Positions 10,832-20,412 of a stretch of DNA of 64,000 nucleotides are shown piece by piece. Where the stretch lies: the NCBI GenBank assembly GCA_963920705.1, contig OY987232.1, forward strand, positions 5,397,200-5,461,199, in the 5' to 3' direction. This DNA is from Odiellus spinosus. Its lineage: Eukaryota > Arthropoda > Arachnida > Opiliones > Phalangiidae. Both the position numbers and the translations under genes were made by a program. How positions within the stretch are numbered: the first letter of the stretch is position 1; each line of letters starts with the position of its first letter. Under the pieces are notes generated by a model. It had not been told where the DNA came from. It saw only the letters and a program-made list of their open reading frames with translations, and did no database searches.

Positions 10832-12240
10832 GAGAATACCTCAGTGATTCCAACGAGTCTCATACCGATTCGAACCAGTTAATTCATTCGCCAACTAAGC
10901 CTTTTAAACGGGATCAATGTTCGTATTCTTGTAAAAAGAAAACTTTCCTCAATAAACACAAGTTGGCCCATTCAACTGATAAGTAATTTAAACGCGAACA
11001 GTGTTCATTTGCTTCAAAACAAAAAAAAAAAATAATAAACTTAAAATACACAAGTTAATCCATTTGCAAAATAAGCCATTTCCACGTAGCGATGCGGCTT
11101 CGGCGCCAATCAACGAAGAGAAGGAATGCCTCAGTGATTGTAGCCGGGAGGTGAAACTAATTGACAACGGAGAGGATGTATTGCTGGAGCCACAACTGAT
11201 AAGTCACAAAAGCGATCAGTTTTCAAACGTTACTAATAAAAATAAACTATATAAAAGGAAATTCGGACATTCCCCTGTTAAACGCTTTAAATGCGATCAA
11301 TGCTCATTTAATTCTAATAAGAAGTATCATTTTAATAGCCACGTGTTGATTCATTCTTCCGATAAGCCCTTTAAATGCGACCAGTGTCCCTACTCTTGTC
11401 GTGATAAACATAGAAAAAAAGTTAATCCATTCGTCCGATAAGCCCCTTAAATACGACCAATGGTCTTACGCTTGTAGATTAATACACCAACTACAGAAAC
11501 ACGAGTTAATTCATTCGCCCGATAAGCCCTTTAAATGCGACCAGTGTTCTTACGCGAGTAATCGGAAATATAAACTTAAAATTCGTAAGTTAATCAATTT
11601 GCCCGATTAACACTTGAGATGCGATCAGTGTTCGCGCGTATTTTGCTCGAATCACCAACTAAAGCAACACCAGTTAATTCATTCACGCGATAAGCTTTAT
11701 AAACGCGATCAGTATTTGCACGTATCTAGCTCGAATCACCGACTAAAGAAACACGAGTTAATTAATGTACTCGATAATAAGCCTTATAAATGCGAACAGT
11801 GTTCTTACGCTTCTAAATCGCAATACCTTTATACACTTAAAACGCAAAAGTCAACCCATTTGTCCGATAAACCCTTTAAATGCGACCAGTTGTCGTCGGA
11901 AAGATCAATTTACTTAACATACGGTTTTCCATTCGCGAAATAACAAATTTAAAGGCGCCGAGCGTTCTGATCAGGGTTCCACGTCAAGAAGGAATGCCTT
12001 AGTGATTCTAACGAGTCTCTTACTGATTCGAACCGGGAGACACTTCAGTCTAGACATATGAATCTAATTGACAATGGAGAGGATGTGATTAACACAATCC
12101 TTGACAAACGTTCTAAATCCAATCAGTGATTATTCGCGTCTGATAAAAGATTAGTTTTCTCACCCTTATAATACGAGAGACTATCTAATCAATCACAAGT
12201 TAATTCAGTTGCTCGAATCTCCGATTTGCCGTTATTTCAA
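10832..12240 (+). pseudogene. Decayed C2H2 zinc-finger gene cluster
   Basis: Three partial copies of one C2H2 gene family follow each other: about 10832-11090, 11090-11943 and 11970-12240. Each begins with a related acidic leader (for example EECLSD-like residues followed by LIDNGEDV). Fingers follow the FKCDQCSYAS...L..H.LIHS.DKPFKCDQC pattern with canonical TGEKP-like linkers of the form HSxDKPFK. The longest frame (11001-11441) has two recognisable fingers; a frameshift near 11405 moves the array to the next frame. A TAA at 11608 interrupts a linker, and several cysteines are replaced (for example CDQW and RDQY). The family binds DNA as transcription factors, but this cluster cannot make a full protein. 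Confidence 0.75.
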
Positions 12241-12860
12241 ATTATAACGGCTCTTAGTAGCCAAGGCTTAACGAAAAATATCTAGATCAAGACAAATAAT
12301 GAATATATTATTTCGCTACTTATGTTTTCAGACATTCTACTCTTAAATCTATCTAATAATAAAATGTTTCTTGCGCGATCACGCCTTTGTTTCCTCGTGA
12401 TCAAAAAACCGCTCCCAATCGAAAGTATTAACGCCGAGTAGATTTTGGCAAATATCGCAATCGTCTAGGATGCCAACAACCAATTTGGAAACGGTTATGC
12501 AGTTGACGGTTTAAACATGACAGCTACAATATGATGGGCACCAAAGTACCCATCATTTTTTTTCTGGTAAAATCAACCTATAAAGAGTATATGGCTACAT
12601 AAGAATTCTCAGTGTTTACTTCTATAATTTTTTATCATTCTTTGAATTACACTCTATAATCTACCATCTTCGAGGTTTCGTTATAATGATATTTTTTGTA
12701 GTCGAATTTTTGGTAATAGATTTTTTTTATCATTGGCTTTATCTCTAATGAAATGTCTCGGGTGAAATCTACCCGAGGAGAAATCTTGGCTGATATATGA
12801 CGGCGTAAGATCGTCTGAACGAAATTCATTTCATCAGTGTGACGTTTGATCAAATGTTCA
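12241..12860. other. Gene-free interval
   Basis: AT-rich sequence with no coding family, repeat unit or RNA recognised. Confidence 0.5.
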
Positions 12861-12899
12861 TTTGATTAAATTTGAAAAAACGGTTCAAATAATCGAATT

Positions 12900-13195
12900 A
12901 AATTAGTTTTTAGTTCGAATTTGATTAATTTTTTGATGCATTTGATCGTATTTAATTATTTTTTAGGGCAATTGATAGAATTTAATTTTAAAGAGGCATT
13001 TGATCGAATTTAATTTTAAGAGGCATTTGATTGAATTTAATCATTTTTTGAGGCATTTGATTGAATTTAATTTTTTTTGAGACACTTGATCAATTTTAAT
13101 TATGTTTTGAGGCATTTGATTGAATTTGATTAGATTTTTGAGCTATATGATAGAATTTAATTAGTTTTTGGGCATTTGATAAATTTCAATTTACC
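12900..13195 (+). repeat. Minisatellite of about 25-30 bp units at palindrome edge
   Basis: About ten diverged units carry the core GGCATTTGATTGAATTTAAT followed by T-rich spacers. The right arm of the giant palindrome runs into the same array and leaves the window there (63936-64000), so the outer breakpoint of the palindrome lies in or beyond this array. Confidence 0.75.
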
Positions 13196-13204
13196 TGTGG
13201 TTTG

Positions 13205-14050
13205 TTATATATATTTTCGAGATCCTATTGGCGCATAAAAGGCTGTGAACATCAGAAGTTGAAGAATCTTAAAGGTCTTTTCGGTCGAATGGATTACTTT
13301 CTGTCTCTTAAGTTGATAATTCGTTTTGGACGCGTAGGTACATTGTTCGCGCTAAAATGGCTTATCGGACAAATGTTCAATTATATTGAGGTTATTCAGA
13401 TCTTTTTTCAAGTTTGAAACGTAAGTACAATGATTGCATTTAAATTGCTTATTGCGAAAATGGAGTAACTCTTGTTTATATAAATCCCTTTTCCTAACAG
13501 AAGCGTAAAAACACTGATCGCATTGAAAGCGCGTAGTCGGCGAATGGGTTAACTTATGTAAATTAAGTTTGTTTCAAATTGCAAGAATAAGAGCATTGTT
13601 CGCATTTTATGGGGTTATCGGATGAATGGATTAACTTATGTCTAGTAAGCATGTTTCAATTTACACGCGAAGCTTCACAGATCGCATTTAAAAACTTTAT
13701 CGGGCAAATTAATTAAGTTGTGACTTTTTACAAGATATTTTGAGATGCAAGAGTAGGAACAGTGACTGCACTTAAAGGGCTTACGTGACGAATTAATGGT
13801 GTCTATTAAATTTACATATTCAATTAGAAGCATCAGGGCAATGGTCGCATTTAAAGCGCTTATTCGGGAATTATAGTTTCCTTTTGCAGACGCTTCTTTG
13901 AATTATTACTCGTGATTTCGATCTAGTTTCGCCTTTGTCAATTAGATTCTCGTGTATAGTCGGAAGTGTCTGGGGGCACAAATCAATGAAACAGTCCTTA
14001 GAATCACTTTGATGGTCACTCTTAAATAATAGTTCCTCTTTAATCGGCTA
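13205..14050 (-). pseudogene. C2H2 zinc-finger pseudogene (left arm)
   Basis: On the minus strand an acidic leader (EELLFKSDHQSDSKD and LIDKGETRSKS) is followed by at least seven finger-like units of the form FKCxxC(x12)HxxxH with DKPFK-type linkers. Stops and frameshifts occur in almost every finger. The gene points away from the neighbouring zinc-finger fragment at 14099, so the two form a divergent pair. The leader resembles that of the 10832-12240 cluster, so these are paralogues. Confidence 0.65.
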
Positions 14051-14098
14051 AAAGCGTAATTTTTGTCAAAAACGGTATCTTATTGAGAGTCGGGGAGA

Positions 14099-14420
14099 AT
14101 GCCTTGCGATCAATGTCCTTACACTTCCATTAGAAATTATGATCTAAATAAACACAAGTTAAAACATTTGCGAATAAAGCAATTTAAATGCAATCAGTGC
14201 CCTTTCGTTTCTAATGAGAAAAAAGATCTAAAAACCCACAAGTTAAGTCATTTACCGACCGATAAGCCATTTAAGTGCGACGACTGTTCATACGCGTCGA
14301 ATTCGAAACAGACATTAAAGAATCACGAGTTAATTCGTTCGCCCGATAAGTCCTTTAAATGCGACCAGTGTTCGTAAGCGTGTAGTTCGAAACCGCAACT
14401 TAAAAAACACTAGTTAATTC
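14099..14420 (+). pseudogene. C2H2 zinc-finger fragment (left arm)
   Basis: A 92-codon frame contains three C2H2 fingers and the start of a fourth: CDQCPYTSI...HKLKH, CNQCPFVSN...HKLSH, CDDCSYASN...HELIR and CDQCS. The last pair of histidines of finger 3 is damaged (HELIR), and a TAA follows the fourth CxxC. It lacks an effector domain and is best read as a pseudogene piece. Confidence 0.65.
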
Positions 14421-14429
14421 GGGTGTACC

Positions 14430-14500
14430 CCATAACAGCGGTTCCTCAAAACAGCGGATCCCAAAACAGCGGCCGCTATTAAAAAACAGCAGCTGCTCTA
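14430..14500 (+). repeat. AACAGCGG iterons (left arm)
   Basis: Four closely spaced copies of AACAGCGG or AACAGC(AG) occur at intervals of about 16-20 bp, followed by TATTTTGGGAAT-type repeats up to 14560. They could be subterminal binding sites of a TIR element whose other end was not found. Confidence 0.45.
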
Positions 14501-14647
14501 TTGGGAACTAGTATTTTGGGAATGAAAATCTCTGAAATCCGCTATTTTGGGAAATCGCGGAATATCTGTTAGGATAAGAGAAACAATGGGGGAACAATTG
14601 CAATCTTGAATACGAACGTATGGTGATATGTGAGATTTGATTGATGT

Positions 14648-15089
14648 CTTAAAGGGAGAATGCAACCTAACAACAAGTGATTTTTTATCGATTCCTTGTT
14701 GTTTAAATAGGCCTAATCCACTACTGAAAATATTTACAAACAAATATTAAACTAGAAATAAATTTAAAACTTACCCTGAAAATAGGCTTGGTGGGATTCA
14801 TGGAGGTCCTGTTTTCCTCGCGTGTAAGGTCTAGCGACCAATCGCGCGCGACGTAAGTCTCGTGGAGATCTCGCGTGAACGACGGCCTTTGCTCATTGGT
14901 CGCTAGACCTTACACGGACGCGATTCAGGATCTCCATGAATCCCGCTAAGCCTATTTTTAGGGTAAGTTTTAAATTTATTTCTAGTTTAATATTTGTATT
15001 GTAAACTTTTTATCGATGGATTAGGCCTATTTAAACGATAAGTAATCGATAAAAAATCACTTGTAATTAGGTTGCATTCTGCCTTTAAG
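14648..15089. mobile_element. 442-bp hairpin foldback element (left arm)
   Basis: The whole element is an imperfect inverted repeat. CTTAAAGGGAGAATGCAACC at the left end matches GGTTGCATTCTGCCTTTAAG at the right. The inner arms pair at ATTGGTCGCTAGACCTTACA around a short GC-rich loop. There is no coding capacity and no certain target duplication. Single-stranded DNA from it would form a hairpin of about 210 bp. Confidence 0.8.
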
Positions 15090-15828
15090 TGATTATTAAA
15101 TAATGCCGCTGAGGACTAACCCACGCCCATGCTCGCACCTTTGGCGCTCGCATATTTTATAATCATCCTATAGATATATGGCACTTACATTACAGGGACA
15201 AATTTATAATCAATGACATAAAAAACTTATGCCCAGAGTTTCCAACTTTTTTAAAAAGCAGCGCATGTCTGGCCTAAATTTAACGCTCTTTTGTATGGTG
15301 TTGCTCAAAAATGTTTTTTTTTTTTACCTTATTCCCCCATACTGCAATAGATCTGGGTCGAAATGGTCGAATTTCATATGATCGATTGAGTTAAAAACCT
15401 AACCTAACCTAAATATTTCGATAATTTAATCCAAAAAAAAAACTGGTTTCGATCCCTTAAAAGTCGATCAATTAGGACTATACCCTGCAGAATAGTCTTA
15501 TCTACCTGACCTTTGAACGTATTGAAATGTCAACTACATATTGTTAGCGATAAGAAATAGGTATAATAGAATAGCCGATTGTTAGTGATAAAAAAATAGG
15601 TATAACCGAATTTTTAGGGAGTTGCTAAAAAAATACAATCTATGTTGACTTAAGATATGGTTAGAAAACGAGAAGGGGGTTTTCGATTAGACTCTCGCGA
15701 GGCACGGACGTTTATGTACGACAATATGGAGTTAATAATAAATTGGCTTTTAATTAATACGCGTAGTTGAATGATTATTGAGACATTTTTAAGTATGGTT
15801 AAATACGAGTTAGTTACGAGTTAATAAT
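15090..15828. other. Gene-free interval with short telomere-like run (left arm)
   Basis: AT-rich. Three CCTAA units occur at about 15398-15413 and a partly duplicated TTAGCGATAAGAAATAGGTATA-like phrase near 15543-15605. No genes are seen. Confidence 0.5.
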
Positions 15829-16842
15829 TGGACCGTTTTTGTGGTCGCATCTCGGGCTCAGGCTTTGATTGGACAGAGTTTTGGGGTGGATGGTGCATTA
15901 GTGTCGAAGGGGCTCTCCGCTGTCGACTCCCTAGGTCTTATGTTTACCTAAGCCTCACCGAGTCGAAGACGACAGTCAAGCTCATTTTGGGTTTGGTTGG
16001 TTCGCTCTGTACTTTGCTGACCTCTTTCCTGGGATGGGGTTTTGCTGGTATCGACCTTCTCGGTCCTGGACGCGGTGATGATATGACGGCGGATACAGGG
16101 CTGGTGTGTGCAAACGGTACAGCGCTATATAAATCTCCAACTGAGTGTCCTTAGCCTGTACACCCCCGTTATGTATTACCCAATACGGTGCGTGGGGTAT
16201 AGAATTACTTAAGTAATGACCTTAGCCTGTCTCGGGCTCAGGCTTTGATTGGGTGGAGTTCTGGGGTGGATGGTGCATTAGTGTCGAAGGAGCTCTCCGC
16301 TGTCGACTCCCTAGGTCTTATGTTACCAAAGCCTCACCGAGTCGAGGACGACAGTCAAGCTCACTATGGGTTTGGTTGGTTCGCTCTGTACTTTGCTGAC
16401 CACTTTCCATGGATGTGGCTCCGCTAGTATCGACCTTCTCGGTGATGATATGACGGCGGATACAGCGCTGGTGTGTGCAAACGGTACAGCGCTATATAAA
16501 TCTCCAAACTGAGTGTCCTTAGATAAACGAAACGGGGGTTAGTACACACGTACTAAACTGAGAACTGTGTCCTTAGAACCCCCCCCCCCCGTGTCACCAC
16601 CTTTCCGCGGTGGGGGGATTGAGCTGAGCTTCTAGGCCTAAAGGACTCATGACGAAGAGTGACACACTCCCTTTCTACTGAGCTGAGGTGTGATCGGTAC
16701 TGCTGTACACAGTAGCCCATTCGATACGTGGAGAGTTAACATACTCCCGGGGGTGAATGACCCTAAGTTAGTGGACCGTTTTTGTGGTCGCATCTCGGGC
16801 TCAGGCTTTGATTGGGCAGAGTTTTGGGGTGGATGGTGCATT
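15829..16842. repeat. GC-rich block bounded by 71-bp direct repeats (left arm)
   Basis: Near-identical 71-bp units beginning TGGACCGTTTTTGTGGTCGC bound the block (15829-15899 and 16772-16842), with a partial copy at 16230-16279. Inside, a unit of about 380 bp is duplicated. It carries CTAAGGACAC repeats and ATTTATATAGCGCTGTACCG (read on the minus strand), a possible TATA region, plus a long C run near 16577. It is clearly more GC-rich than its surroundings. It adjoins and truncates the transposase C-terminus at 16843. A small direct-repeat-bounded element or a promoter-bearing terminal repeat are both possible. Confidence 0.6.
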
Positions 16843-17627
16843 CAATTTCTTTTAAGTGATTTCGCCGAATTTGATTTGGAATATGTCTATGGGCATTAAT
16901 CAACGCACGTGTGAACAATTTCTTATTAAGAACATACAAATTTTGAACGGCTATATCTAATCGAGGTACTTCATCGTATAGAGCATCTTCTTTTACAACC
17001 CTATTGAAACTTTCCATGTGACCCTGAGTTGGTGCCTCGTGATCCAAATAGTTAACTAATCCCTCTTTGAAATGAATCCTAGGCTGGTAAGTCGCTGGCA
17101 CCAATTTAGAATGTTCCATATAGTGCCTGCTTAAATCCCCCGCGATCAGCCTGGTCCACAAAGGCGCTGTGGGAAAGTAGTTCTTTTGCATATAAGCTAT
17201 AACATCGGGACCATAATATTCGTTTTTAGATTGAGTTAAGGAAAGAGACTCGTTGGAAGCTATGTCTATTTTGGCACGTTCTATAATATTATTGGCAAGA
17301 TTTTTGAAAAAATTATTTCCATCACCACCCAACAATATATCCTCTTCATTCGACACGTTTACTTCAAGCGTTGTCTGTTTCGCTAATACTTAACATCTGG
17401 GATATTATCATAATTATCATTAAAATAACTTTGTACGCCACCGATATTCAATTTATCCGCCCAGTCAGATATATTTTGAAAGTTATTATGAACCAGCTCA
17501 GTTTCATACTCCGCGAGGAGTACAATGGCCGAAGAATAAATCCTTTGCTTTAAATCATCTAATAGTGAGCTGTTTAGTAATACACTTATCATATACATAC
17601 CGAACCTATGCTTATTGGATGAAGTAC
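16843..17627 (-). pseudogene. MULE-like transposase, C-terminal part (left arm)
   Basis: Minus-strand frames 17383-17598 and 16843-17356 are two consecutive pieces of one protein separated by a frameshift. The downstream piece contains YYGPDVIAYMQKNYFPTAP, LW(T)R and, near residue 115 of its frame, the HMESFNRVVK block, a plausible site for the third acidic catalytic residue. The order matches uncharacterised arthropod and cnidarian transposases with FLYWCH-type N-termini. The true coding ends at the LKEIE residues; the last roughly 25 codons before the stop are read from the adjoining GC-rich repeat. The gene is cut from its upstream half by the foldback element at 17630. Confidence 0.55.
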
Positions 17628-18118
17628 TATACAGGGTGTTTTAGAAAGGTCTGGAAAAAATGAAGGGGGTTTTTCGTGGGGTCAGACTGAGTGAAAAAGG
17701 TTTATGAACCTTTAGTCTCACGCGCTGCGTTGCGTAGTTATGAGCCCTTGAAAATAGTCCTCAAAAATACGAAAAACGACCGAAAGGTGTAGGTAAGATT
17801 GTGCCTTTGACCATTATTGTTTTTCTATTTAATTGTGCATAAGCTAATTATCGAGAAATAAGTGAAACAAGGTGTTTATTAACTAAAAAAGCGTATCAAC
17901 ATGTTTAGGAGTGTGCAATCATTAACTTGTACTTGAACTCCAAGTGTGGTTTATTACGTGTGTTTCGGGTGTTGAAAAGGGAATTTTACAAGACACCATT
18001 ATTAATTAACATAATTATCAATTGTTTAACAATCGGAATCAGAAGTATTTACAAAAATTGTTGGAAATGCATTCCGTCAGCGTTGATACACCCTTGAGCC
18101 CGTCTAATAAATGATTGT

Positions 18119-18477
18119 CTAACTCGTTCGAAGATCCCTGGTGTGTTGCGTATGGTTTCGGAGATCTGGCTGCCACGCAACCGTTCCGCCAAGATCAATC
18201 CACCTCAAAGGGAATGTTTCATCAAGGAAGGCCCTAACTAGGAGAGAAAAATGAGGTGGTGCACCGTCGTGCATAAACCACATGTCTCGTCTAGGGGCCA
18301 ATGGTACGTCTTCAAGAAGCAAGAACAGATTGTCTTGAAGAAACGGGAGATATGCCTCACCATTAAGCCTTGGCTGCAAAAAGAATGGTCCCATTAAATG
18401 GTCACCAACAATCCCGCACCAGACGTTTAAGCTAAATTGAACTTGGTGAGCCCTAACACTTGTAGCGTGAAACAAGC
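18119..18477 (-). pseudogene. Tc1/mariner transposase C-terminal half, deleted copy (left arm)
   Basis: This encodes the segment around WFMHDGAPPHFSLLVRAFLD (second catalytic Asp). It then breaks at a 110-bp deletion that removes the SPDLNP(C)D block retained in the right-arm equivalent (58514-59049). The deletion junction shares a 2-bp CG microhomology. Confidence 0.8.
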
Positions 18478-18590
18478 ATCAGTGGGCGCAACAAAACCCC
18501 CACGCTACAAGTGTTCGGGCTCACCAAGTTCAATTCAGCTTCAACGTCTGGTGCTGAATTGTTGGTGACCATTTAATTGGACCATTCTTT

Positions 18591-19031
18591 TTGCAGCCAA
18601 GGCTTAATATTGAGGCATATCTCCCGTTTCTTCAAGACAATCTGTTCGAGCTTCTTAAAGACGTACCATTGGCCTTGAGACGATACAGGTGGTTTATGCA
18701 CGACGGTCCACCATCTCATTTTTCTCTCCTAGTTAGAGCCTTCCTTGATGAAACATTGCCTTTGAGGTGGATTGGTCGTGGCGGAACGGTTGCGTGGCCA
18801 GCCAGATCTCCGGACCTAAACCCATGTGATTTCTTTCTTTGGGGCCACCTTAAAGACTTTGTTTATGTTAGTGAAGTGCGTGACGTGGAAGATCTACGTC
18901 AAAGAATTATTGATGCCTGCGAAACCATACGCAACACACCAGGGATCTTCGAACGAGTTAAACAATCATTTATTAGACGGGCTCAAGTGTGTATCAACGC
19001 TGACGGAATGCATTTCCAACAATTTTTGTAA
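18591..19031 (+). pseudogene. Tc1/mariner transposase C-terminal half (left arm)
   Basis: A 146-codon frame covers the second catalytic Asp (MHDGPPSHF), SPDLNPCDFFLWGHLKDFVY and the C-terminal HFQQFL end typical of insect mariner relatives. The N-terminal helix-turn-helix region is absent, because the frame starts near the foldback centre. Confidence 0.85.
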
Positions 19032-19453
19032 ATACTTCTGATTCCGATTATTAAACAATTGATAATTATGGTAATTAATAATGGTGTCTTGTAAAATTCC
19101 CATTTCAACACACGTAATAAACCACCCTTTGTGTTCAAGTACTTCTGACCAAAGTTAATGATTGCACACTCCTAAACATGTTGATAGGCTTTTTTTAGTT
19201 AATAAACACATTTTTTCACTTATCTCTCGATAATTAGCTTATGCACAATTTAATTGAAAAACAATAATGGTCAAACGCACAATCTTACCTACACCTTTCG
19301 GTCGTTTTTCGTATTTTTGAGGACTATTTTCAAGGGCTCATAACTACGCAACGCAGCGCGTGAGACTAAAGGTTCATAAACCTTTTTCACTCAGTCTGAC
19401 CCCACGAAGAACCCCCTTCATTTTTTCCAGACCTTTCTAAAACACCCTGTATA

Positions 19454-19766
19454 GTTTTTTCAAAAGCCTGTTACCGTCTTTCATCATGTGACAAACCCCA
19501 CACTGAATAATAGTAATGTTGAGTTCATCTCCGCTAGCTCTTTCCTTCGCAATCTTTTGGCAAACTTCTAAGTACTGCTTTAAACTCATCTTGTTGAAAT
19601 TGACAGAGCTGCAGTAATAAGAACTAGACTTCGGTCGCTAGAAAAAACAGCCGGGTATACAATATTTGTTTTTCCTGCTAGTATTTTTTGCGCATGAAAG
19701 AACACAAAAAGAAAATTAGTCAACGTTAGGACGCTTTGATCTTCGGTTATTAGCTCTGCTAATTAT
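19454..19766 (-). pseudogene. MULE-like transposase, catalytic core piece (left arm)
   Basis: Read on the minus strand, the sequence encodes a piece with NIVYPAVFSSDRSLVLITAA. A 1-nt frame change follows, then FNKMSLKQYLEVCQKI and QCGVCHMMK. The D in SSDRS sits where this transposase class has its second Asp, and CxxCH fits the zinc-like C/H motif after it. The piece ends at the TA insertion site of the foldback mariner element. It was missed by simple ORF calling because of the frameshift. Confidence 0.5.
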
Positions 19767-19848
19767 AAAGGACGAGATGTTTTATCAATTTCAGGAGATC
19801 TCATAACTATTGCGTAGTACATGAAACTTTTTGAATTTTCGTTTATCG
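19767..19848. other. Short gap between transposase pieces (left arm)
   Basis: This is intervening sequence between the FLYWCH-domain stop codon and the catalytic-core piece. It may be a decayed part of the same gene. Confidence 0.4.
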
Positions 19849-20412
19849 CTACTGATCCTGTTCCGTCCCAAAAAAAATATCGCGCCTAGCATTCTCTCGA
19901 GCGTAATTGACAGAAGCTCTAGTATACATAGAAACGGAGCGAGGTTTATTTTCGATTTGCTGAACGTAAGAACCATACACAGGATCTTTTCCGAGTAAAT
20001 CTAAAGATTCGCTCAAATCTTTCGCTTTGCGTTGTTTTTGATAAATTTCGTACTTAATTTGCCTCATCGTACCTGTTCGGAGTGTAGAATCTCTTAAGTT
20101 CCCTAAAGCTATGTCATTCGGCGAGGTTTTAGATTCAATATTGTATATAGCCTCCAATGGCTTTAATCGAGGGTTAGCCAAAAATGCCTCTTGTAAAGCT
20201 CCCCTTTTAGCGCCTCGAATCGGAGTACAGGCTATACTCGCCACTTCATGATATCGTATACCTTCATTTATTATAACGCAATTAAAATCTTTGAAAATTT
20301 TAATAGTGCATTTAGCTTGGCAAGACTTTGGCATAGCTTTACTCCTTGAACAGTATAAATTGCATGAAAAGAGAATTTTACTGGCTATGTTGTTATCCGG
20401 TGCGTAATGATT
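19849..20412 (-). CDS. FLYWCH-like N-terminal domain of a MULE-type transposase (left arm)
   Basis: The frame is open from the foldback boundary at 20412 to a stop at 19849; the first ATG is at 20334, giving 161 residues. Homology-like sequence precedes that ATG (LFSCNLYCSRSKAMPKSCQAKC), so the start was probably further upstream, before the foldback insertion. Cysteines C-x4-C, C-A-K-C, a downstream RYHEV and the GAKRGALQEAFLANPRLKP helix follow the FLYWCH/WRKY-GCM1 zinc-finger layout of Mutator-like transposases, which bind transposon ends. In the right arm this exact gene is split by a 4.66-kb insertion, so the left arm keeps the ancestral form. Confidence 0.6.
   Translation of the reverse strand, partial: NHYAPDNNIASKILFSCNLYCSRSKAMPKSCQAKCTIKIFKDFNCVIINEGIRYHEVASIACTPIRGAKRGALQEAFLANPRLKPLEAIYNIESKTSPNDIALGNLRDSTLRTGTMRQIKYEIYQKQRKAKDLSESLDLLGKDPVYGSYVQQIENKPRSVSMYTRASVNYARENARRDIFFGTEQDQ

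Larger units (their letters stand above)
17630..19451. mobile_element. Foldback Tc1/mariner element (left arm)
   Basis: The ends are TACAGGGTGTTTTAG and CTAAAACACCCTGTA, flanked by TA at 17628-17629 and 19452-19453, the Tc1/mariner target duplication. The entire element is two head-to-head arms of about 0.85-0.95 kb around a spacer of about 30 bp. Each arm carries the C-terminal part of a DDE transposase (minus strand 18119-18475; plus strand 18591-19031). The DDE signature pieces FMHDG(A/P)PP(H/S)HF and SPDLNPCDFFLWG are visible, but the N-terminal DNA-binding domain and first catalytic Asp are missing. The minus-strand copy has lost 110 bp compared with the right arm. It is defective but presumably mobilisable in trans. 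Confidence 0.88.

Noticed and set aside
15828..16427. Proteins encoded in the GC-rich block
   Set aside because: The frames lie in duplicated non-coding repeats, differ between the copies, and show no family motif.
16763..16842. Last roughly 25 codons of the transposase-like frame
   Set aside because: They are read from the 71-bp direct repeat, which occurs elsewhere without the transposase, so they are not native coding sequence.
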